A stretch of DNA of 64,000 bases from Phorcus lineatus (taxonomy: Eukaryota; Mollusca; Gastropoda; Trochida; Trochidae), in the NCBI GenBank assembly GCA_921293015.1, contig OV121083.1, forward strand, positions 27,458,908 to 27,522,907, given 5' to 3'. Positions 57,220 to 64,000 of this stretch are shown here, piece by piece. A model generated the notes under the pieces. It was given only the letters and a program-made list of their open reading frames with translations. It did not search any database and was not told the DNA's origin. The position numbers and the translations under genes were made by a program. Each line of letters starts with the position of its first letter. Positions within the stretch are counted from its first letter, which is position 1.

Positions 57220-58170
57220 CGGGGTATTAATGTTGAAATGAAATCAAGGGGACAATTTAGATTATACATGAATGCTTTTTGTACATGGATTTAACAAAAC
57301 CCAGTTGAAACATGTTACCGTGGGTAACATTTTGTTTGGTTTAGATTTGACAACTTGATAAAATGAGAGGGCATACGCAGTAAAATAAAACAAAAATTCA
57401 AGCTATTCATAGGCGCTATGAGGGTGAAAAGTCATACTACGGAATAACAAGGCAATGTTTAATAGACTTACCCTCAATCACTTGTAAATGTGTGGATACT
57501 ACATCCATCCATCCATTTAATTTTTATAATCCTAATATTGTTAAATTAGTGAAAGTATAGCCCCTTATTTTACATGTTAGTCCACTTAAAACAAATTGGC
57601 GGAACGATAGTGGATAGGAAAGGGTCTATAAGAACATATTAAAAGAATACCTCATCCATTAACTGTGAATCAATATCATTACTATTATATATTACAACAT
57701 GCAATCTGTATCATATAGATATATTTTATCCCTTTTGAACTACAATCTAATTTAAATGTTACCAAGAGAATCCACTTGAAATAGATTTGAAATTATTCTT
57801 TCCTTGGAAAAAACAGTCCATCCATTCAAGAAATAATTTAGAGTTAATCTTGGCCTTAGAATGATAAATATGCCACCATTTCAATCAATCAATACTTTGA
57901 ATCGATTGTTAAAATGGAGCACAAGCCTGAAATATTTCGATTTTATTTGAAAATTAATTACATTCCCGCATCATCGTACTCGTCAAAGCTATGATAACTG
58001 TATTAAGTAACATTACAATTTCTTATGATATATAAACACTATCTTAGAACTTGATTACCATGAAGTTAAAAACAGTCAATCATTTACTACATTTTTGCTG
58101 CTATACATTTGTCGTACAATACAAAACATGAAGAATAAATGGGAACAACTTAATGTACAGTGCTAAAATG
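57220..58170. other. No gene recognised
   Basis: AT-rich; weak similarity to 49060-49200 near 57800 and 58075. Confidence 0.35.
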
Positions 58171-58261
58171 ATCTAATGACAGAGAGGGACAGAGTCGACT
58201 TGACAATGACAATAAACCCAATTTCAAACTAACAAAGCAAGACAAGATTAGTGTTTCTTCC

Positions 58262-58416
58262 TTAGACCAGACAAAGTGTCTGCTTGTGTTGCCGCTCGTG
58301 TCCCATCTCTGCATTGTAATGGGCATTTACATTACCGAAAGTAGGATTGGGCAAAGGAGGCAATGCTTCAGGCTCATTATAACACGTTGCTTGGTCATAG
58401 ATATGTCTTCATCAGT
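58262..58416 (-). pseudogene. Copy D of the 49352-49498 exon, broken
   Basis: Minus strand. 155 bases against 147 in C. The acceptor AG reads AA and an 8-base length difference after the codons for LKHC shifts the frame to a stop. A compensating frame (DQATCYNEPEALPPLPNPTF and on to the shared TLCLV end) is open, so the current product, if any, is uncertain. The block 58175-58500 is about 90% identical to 49240-49560. Confidence 0.5.
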
Positions 58417-58509
58417 TTGAAACCGGAGCTTCCCTCATCAAGTTGGTGATTTAAGAGTCGTGTAGTGATATACTAAACACCATGTCAAGTTTCTGAAATA
58501 CAACAAAAT

Positions 58510-59190
58510 TTGTATCATGCAATCAAGAAGAGAATGTTGTTGATTAAATACTAATTTGCATAAGGTGTTGTGATTTATATGATTAAAAATGTACTGTTTT
58601 ATAATACTTCATGATAATAAATTACGGGGTTGACTCGACCATATATTGAAGATTGATTGGTGTGTCGAAAGGTGTATGATGCTATTCTCAGTATCTGTGC
58701 ATCGAGAGTACCAGAAAATATGAAGAACTTAGAACCCAACTTGAGGGATAAGCGGCAATCAAAATTTAAAAAAATTATCATCAAGTGCACTTATTTTGAA
58801 TCCCCAATTCTTCAGATGCAAGCCACCATGAATCAGTTGAACGTTATTTAAGGTCATCTTTGGAGAGACTTGATTGACTTATCAAGATCAAGGTTAAGTG
58901 ATTTGAATTTATCATTGGAAGATCAATGAACAACGATTGATAGAGTATAGAGTAGAGTTTAGTAGAGTTTATTTTGGGTTTAAAATATTCTTATCTATAC
59001 TTTTATTGACAGAACCTTCACTTACATCAGGGTTTTGCATTGATAAGAAATAGCCTGAGACACTGTGTTGCCGCACTAACCTACCCCCTTCTAGAAAATA
59101 TATACCCAGAACAATCAAAGTAGATGATGTAACCCATTTTTGTCAAAGAAAGATCATATAAATTGTTCATTGACTGTACAACTCATTATT
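58510..59190. other. No gene; short AGAGT-rich tandem at 58945
   Basis: GATAGAGTATAGAGTAGAGT followed by TTAGTAGAGTTT near 58941-58972 is a degenerate short tandem. A small ORF at 58657-58851 lacks splice support. Confidence 0.35.
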
Positions 59191-59425
59191 TTCAAGACAT
59201 GAAGATTTCAATATGATCACAAATGCAAGCTCTTTGCAGTCATTAGTGGATTCAAATGGAAAATGTTTTTCCTTTACCGACAATTAACAAATTCATAAGT
59301 AATATTTGTCCCTTAAACTTCAATTTCCGGCTCAATTTTGATAAATCTTTGATAAAAATTTATAGACTTGTTCTACACGTGTAATTGATTATTTCGATTA
59401 TGAAGATCGAATCAGAAGTTGTTAA

Positions 59426-59536
59426 ATGAAAATCTGCAGTCCTATTAAGGAATCAATTCACTCAACAGTAGTTGGATATGTTCAGACCAGAGATCAATGG
59501 GACCTGGCAGTGTCGAATGTTGTGTTTGAAGAATAA
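59426..59536 (+). pseudogene. Copy D of the 52008-52150 terminal exon
   Basis: The frame from ATG 59426 reads MKICSPIKESIHSTVVGYVQ, then TRDQWDLAVSNVVFEE and TAA. It aligns codon by codon with C from KGSTSSTVV onward. The acceptor at 59414-59415 (CGAATCAG) now leads into a stop, so the exon start is altered; an AG in CTGCAG at 59439 could be used in another phase. Confidence 0.45.
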
Positions 59537-59902
59537 ATTCTCAGGTCCAATATTTGATGTTTACTTCTGTAAAGATTTCTAACACGATCAATCACAGGGA
59601 TTTTGTATAAATCCTGGATTAAAAGCCACAACAGTTGTTTATGTTAACATATTTTTAAAGCATACTTGGCTCTTTGATCAAATTATAATTTTTTGGGGAT
59701 ATTCATATTTTTGCCTTTGGAGGAGGTGTGTTTCTCAAATTCCTATAATTTTCTTGGATCAATGATTAATTTTTTATTTAATAAGAACAAAAATCTCTTG
59801 GTATTTTTGTCAGGTGTGTGAAAAGTTAGGTTGAAGATGATTCCTCGTGCGTTTCCTCGTGGCGAAGTTGTCAATCCGACAATTCTAAGCCAGTTATCAA
59901 CG

Positions 59903-60187
59903 TTATTGAGTCAATTCTGTTTCATAACCAACCAGACTCAACATTGATTTGAAAAGAAACAATAAAACATAAAATAAAATCACTATACATGTGATTGATA
60001 AAAAATTATGCTTTGATATTCTTAAATTTAAGGCAATATTGAGTCTGTGAAATTTATCTATCTGTCTCAAGCAAAACAAGCAAGTGACTGCACGGACATC
60101 GTCGATTTCAGCTTGTGATGCACGGACTTCATGTATGTTTAGTTGCAAATTATTTTTCAAACTTTTAGCGCACAATTGTAAGCACAT
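59903..60187 (-). CDS. Small ORF with a C-terminal membrane segment
   Basis: Minus strand, 94 codons from ATG to TGA. The first 50 are polar and protein-like (MCLQLCAKSLKNNLQLNIHE, VRASQAEIDDVRAVTCLFCL) with a CLFC pair; the end has a hydrophobic run (ITCIVILFYVLLFLF). No counterpart was found in C. It may be a single-pass membrane peptide or chance. Confidence 0.3.
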   Translation of the reverse strand: MCLQLCAKSLKNNLQLNIHEVRASQAEIDDVRAVTCLFCLRQIDKFHRLNIALNLRISKHNFLSITCIVILFYVLLFLFKSMLSLVGYETELTQ

Positions 60188-60339
60188 AGACTCAAGGTAG
60201 TAAGCAAAACGGTGTGGTCTATCCTTTTTAAAACAAAAATTTATCCGTCCTTGAAATTCTTCTCAGAAGGAAATTATTGTGAGTTGCATTGTCAAATATA
60301 TTTAGCTATTTTGCAGTAAGTCCAAATTATGCGTCCATT

Positions 60340-60560
60340 TAACATGAATATCAGTTAAATGACCTACTAAACACTACTAACCAATATTTGTCTTTGACCC
60401 CGCTGTAGAAAAGCTTCAAATATCACGTTTGAGTCATTGGCGCGCTCAACTGTCCAGTTTTCGATCACTAAACCTGTTTATTGCCTCTATACTGAACTGA
60501 TAAGCTTTAAGAAGGTGATTATCAGACACAACCAGTGCTCCTCGATAAATTAACACGATT
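60340..60560 (+). repeat. AP-1/CCAAT/E2F-like repeat, copy D
   Basis: TTTGAGTCATTGGCGCGCTC with TGAGTCA at 60430-60436. Partner of 51360-51580. Confidence 0.6.
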
Positions 60561-60886
60561 AATTAAGTTTGACAAAATTGACTCAAATAAAATAATCTTT
60601 GACCATTTGAGCATTTTATTTCCAACAATTAATGACATGTTCATCATGGAAATAGAAATTGTCAATTAAGCAGTTCTAACACTCAAGTCATTAATCGCCT
60701 TTAAAACTCCCATTTAAACATTTAGATAGTTAATCCAAAAAAATCCTGATATAAAATTAATGTAAGATTAATTTCAATCATACAATAAGAAGCAAGTCTA
60801 CAAAAATCACATTTGAAGTGATCTATCTGGGCATTATTGTTTAAGAGTGTTCTTACCTGCGACTGGCCTTACTCTTTTCTTTCCAG

Positions 60887-60954
60887 GAACTTCAAATGGA
60901 AATTTGCTGGACAGTCGCCGACAACAAGAAGGGCAAATTCATGCTGACATCCAA
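60887..60954 (+). CDS. Well-framed internal exon
   Basis: A textbook acceptor (TTACTCTTTTCTTTCCAG) and donor ATCCAA/GTAGGT frame 68 bases. Two frames are open: phase 1 in, 0 out (TSNGNLLDSRRQQEGQIHAD then IQ), or phase 0 in, 2 out (ELQMEICWTVADNKKGKFML then TS). The first would continue a phase-1 intron as used elsewhere in the cluster; the second has a more typical globular composition. No C counterpart was seen. Confidence 0.5.
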
Positions 60955-60959
60955 GTAGG

Positions 60960-61790
60960 TCTTCATAGGGATAATTTTAATATTCATCGAATTGATCCCT
61001 TTTAAGGATTTGGAACATTGCTAGAAGGGAAGACTAACATGGATATTGTTGACTATTTGCTGAAAGTTTCATCGTGAATAACGCTGATATGATTGTGGTT
61101 GTAAGTAAGATAATAATAATGTAAACGTTTGCATACATCAAAATAGAAAGAATTCTATAAAATAAAGTCAGTATGAACGAAGTGTATGATTGAAAGAAAC
61201 TTATCAATGAAATATGTTAATTCTGTCTGTTTTTTCGTATCTGCTACCTTTCATACAAAGTCTACTTTTCAAGGTGTTGGGTACAGATGTTCAGTTTCTC
61301 ATGGTAGGATACAACAAGGCGAAGCCGAGCTTGTTTGTGGTAAGGAAATGAGCGTGTATTGACCAAACGCAATGTCAATGTAAAAAGCTGAAGTAAGGTT
61401 ATACAAATAACCATTGCACGCCTGGTTATAATAGATGAAATAGTTAATTCAGTTAATAGTTTGCATACTCTAACTGTGCTAAAATCTAAATGATAATTCG
61501 CTTTAAGTCTGCAGACTATACAATCGTATGAACAAAATGTCACCAAATGATATTTACCAACATTTATTTGAAAAAATATATACATATTATGTATGATTAT
61601 GATATTTATGATTTGAGTTCGATTTGACTCAACGTGTGGATTGACTGTTTTGATAGTTATATATAGATATATGTTATAAGTTACCAAGTGGTTCTCATAA
61701 CTATGAAACACATTCTGAGAAAAGATATGTAAATATATAATGCAAAATAAAATCCTTTGTTGGTCAGGCGATTACCCACTTGAGTTGATG
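60960..61790. other. No supported feature; long AT-rich minus ORF
   Basis: A 149-codon minus-strand ORF at 61262-61711 is rich in I, T, L and Y with no domain, signal or conserved copy; I regard it as chance. Confidence 0.35.
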
Positions 61791-61799
61791 TGCTGCTAG

Positions 61800-61979
61800 A
61801 CAGACCTAGCAGGCCACAGACCTTGCAACGAGAGAGACGAGGTAAATATACTGTGTTCATAATCTACTTGGAAATACAAATAAACATAAATTATTTATCA
61901 TAGTTTGTATTGAAACTTGTTTTTCAGAGTTGACTTATTTATTTTCTTTACAGGTGATTTAAGGATGATGAGCAATTAA
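61800..61979 (+). CDS. Weak two-exon candidate
   Basis: 61800-61841: after CTGCTAG, a phase-1 frame RPSRPQTLQRERR up to the donor GACGAG/GTAAAT, phase 1 out. 61954-61979: strong acceptor TTTATTTTCTTTACAG, phase 1, DLRMMSN and stop. The phases join. The first piece is GC-rich relative to its flanks, but both are short. Confidence 0.25.
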
Positions 61980-62290
61980 AAAAATAGGATTCCTGATGTC
62001 TCATGTTCGTTTGTGCTAAAACACTCTTAGTTAAGGATATTAAATATTTAAGCATAATGAACACATTATACCAGTTATAACAATCGATTACAAAAAGTGA
62101 AATAAAATTATACATGTAATACTGATGATCAAAAATTAGTTCAGAAGAACGTATTTTTTAGCACAAAAAATATAGCATGAGAGTATCAGACTTTTGTTAC
62201 TCTCTTAACAGATAAACAATCAAAATATGAATGAAGGTGTATTACCTTTTATGTTTTAGAATGTCAAAATAAATTAGATACGGATTACTT
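61855..62290. repeat. C/D duplicated block, copy D
   Basis: Partner of 53440-53830. Contains the kept acceptor but a stop-interrupted version of the 53693 exon. Confidence 0.6.
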
Positions 62291-62842
62291 GGTATAAAAA
62301 GAGATAAGAAGTAATAGTGATGACACTTTCATACTATTATTAAAATGGTTTAATACGTATAAATAGCTAAACAGAAGAGAAATGCTAATCTGACATCTAA
62401 GTTGAAATAGCCGGTGCTTTTTCACTGTTTTTCGTGATAAAATTATTATCATTATTCAATTTTCGTTTCAGATTAACCATTTCTGAAGACAAAAAAAAAT
62501 GCAAATACCAAATTTATCATTAATAGAGAGATAAACTTTTTTTCAATAACATAAAGTCCGGAAGGTGTTTTAGCAAGAGAAATGTTCGATAAGTAGAGGT
62601 CGATGTCCATCTGTTCTGGTTTAACTGATTACAGTAGCAGAAAAAGAGTGGAAGTCAGTCCTGATGATTACAAATTGTTGCCGCAAAATTCGTCCCCTTT
62701 TGTACTGAAAAGACGTTAAGCTGTCCGTGAGGCCTTTGGTTCCATACTCAGAATATAACTAGAAAACCTTGACTAGTGTGGTCAGGTGGGTTGAACACAG
62801 GAGGAAATCAAGGGAAAAGGTTGTTGCTTTACTTTCTTCCAG

Positions 62843-62985
62843 GTGTATGTATCTTGAAATACTTCTCTACGCTCGGAGCCCTAACACAAAAAAACTGCTT
62901 TTATCAAGAGACCTATCGGAGACCTAAATTATCAGCTTACCATTGGAAGGAAATCAACATTCTTATTAGGGAATCAATGAACTAA
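62843..62985 (+). CDS. Terminal exon of unknown gene
   Basis: A strong acceptor (GTTGCTTTACTTTCTTCCAG) is followed by a phase-1 frame of 46 codons to TAA: VCILKYFSTLGALTQKNCFY, QETYRRPKLSAYHWKEINIL, ending IRESMN. Its 3' end begins the third copy of the block at 52000/59430 (shared GGATATTTAT and AATATTGGAT words up to about 63120). Here the frame stops where copies C and D continue. A phase-2 frame (CMYLEILLYARSPNTKKLLL) is also open for a while. Confidence 0.5.
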
Positions 62986-63129
62986 ACAGGAGTCGCATTT
63001 TTGGTATGAAAGCTTAATGGTTTCCGGCAGAGTCAAATGTTGCGATTCAGTGAATGATCCCTAGTTAATATTGGATATTTATATCCGTTCAATACAATTA
63101 ATCTTTGAAAGGTGAAATCTTTGATAAGG

Positions 63130-63595
63130 AGCGAAAATAATTGTTCATGTTTTCATCAAGTGTCTTATTGCTTATCTTTTCTCTCTTAGAAACCATATAC
63201 CTGTTTTTGATGATATGTGTTTCCCTTTATAGAAAAAGATGAATGTCTGTTTCATAATTCATCATGAAAGTAAAATCGTAGATGTTGCCTTTGAAGTGGT
63301 TAAGTTTAGTACAAATTGTTCTGATCAAAATTTCAAGGCGTGATTGTGAATGGAATCAGACCATTAAGCCAATGGTGACTGAGAATGTAAAGATAAAAGA
63401 CTCCCTAATGACATGTACTTCAGTCTCAACGTGCCACGATGATTTCAAATATCAAGAATACATCTTACGATACATGACACAAATATGAATATGACCTAGA
63501 TTTACGAAGTTGTATTATGTTAAAGTTAGCATTAAAGCAATTTATATGGGAATCACTTAAATCGATAGTGTCCAAAGAACATTAAATAAGATATC
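63130..63595. other. No feature recognised
   Basis: AT-rich. The 68-codon ORF at 63282-63488 lacks splice or copy support. Confidence 0.4.
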
Positions 63596-63599
63596 AATA

Positions 63600-63757
63600 T
63601 AGACTAAATAAACAGTTCTATTAGGTCAAATGTTTGAAAGAAAGACAGTCAATGGTCAGGAGAACATTACCATTAACAGACAAATAATAGTTTATCATAA
63701 TAGACTAAATAAACAGTTTTATTATGACAAATGTTTCAAAGAAAGACAGTCAATGTT
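63600..63757 (+). repeat. Local duplication, period 101
   Basis: TAGACTAAATAAACAGTTYT through GAAAGACAGTCAATG occurs at 63600-63654 and 63701-63755, differing at a handful of bases. Confidence 0.9.
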
Positions 63758-64000
63758 CTCTGGCAGGTGAATGAGACACGGCTTTAAGACAAGGATCGAT
63801 GGTTTCAAATAAAGATTTGAGACACAAATTCTTCTGATAAGGTAAGACGCTTCGGTGAGTTTTTGCTTTAAGAAAAACATGTATGAACTTTCTTCCATTA
63901 GTTTAAAGAGAGTACCTGTTACCAGATCAAAGAGATCCACGGAGCTACTTCTTTTGAACAGAATAATGCATATGGGTTTGTGAAAGAAAGCATGAAATGT
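63758..64000. other. Right edge, no feature recognised
   Basis: AT-rich with no supported gene up to the window end. Confidence 0.4.

Noticed and set aside
61262-61711. 149-codon minus-strand ORF, second longest in the window
   Set aside because: I, T, L and Y-rich composition typical of AT-rich chance frames; no signal peptide, domain, splice context or copy in C.
1-64000. CRISPR arrays, bacterial promoters, ribosome binding sites, rRNA
   Set aside because: The composition, splice-framed exons and transposon types are eukaryotic, and no such structures were seen.

Overview
The window is eukaryotic nuclear DNA: AT-rich, with no operons or bacterial-style long ORFs, short exon-like islands between GT/AG signals, degenerate DNA transposons, homopolymer runs and interspersed repeats. 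The style (Tc1-like and mariner relics, repeats with TGACCTTTGACC half-sites, many 'acatgta' words) is what I would expect of a lophotrochozoan, most likely a mollusc. That assignment is inference only. I recognise no housekeeping gene, rRNA or CRISPR.

The largest structure is a set of old tandem duplications, found by reading the sequence against itself. Copy A (about 0.4-21.4 kb) and copy B (about 23.9-43.9 kb) share at least nine short islands in the same order and orientation, at offsets of about 20-24 kb, separated by unalignable DNA. Copies C (about 46.6-53.8 kb) and D (about 55.8-62.3 kb) are a second, younger pair with offsets of about 7.4-9.5 kb. A third copy of some C/D blocks lies at 54.0 kb and at 62.9 kb. 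Many islands look like promoters with a first exon (TATA-like box, short leader, ATG followed by hydrophobic codons) or like single small exons.

The best gene model is in copy B. A signal-peptide-like exon (41307-41344), a Cys-containing exon (41645-41760) and a short last exon (42339-42403) join in phase to give a predicted secreted protein of about 72 residues. Copies C and D carry a related middle exon, 107/109 identical to each other and framed by AG and GT. D also has a matching last exon, which C appears to have lost by a deletion. More exon-like pieces, many entered in phase 1 and several ending in a stop, lie on both strands (for example 10.5, 14.5, 15.7, 21.3, 31.5, 32.2, 45.3, 49.4, 52.0, 53.7, 60.9 and 62.8 kb). 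I read the region as a birth-and-death cluster of small, fast-evolving, probably secreted genes, several of them decayed. No function could be assigned.

Mobile elements: a decayed mariner transposase (minus, 5.1-6.0 kb); a Tc1-family DD34E transposase with one stop and two frameshifts (34.0-34.9 kb); an internally deleted Tc1 relative (48.0-48.6 kb); a 621-bp non-autonomous element with long terminal inverted repeats and TA flanks (11.4-12.0 kb); a dispersed repeat with paired TGACGTCA sites (7.7 kb, and inverted at 50 kb); and a block with tRNA-like promoter boxes (40.9 kb). Also notable are a dense cluster of one short motif in both orientations (35.6-36.2 kb), two poly-C runs of about 30 bases, and an AP-1/CCAAT/E2F-like element present three times.
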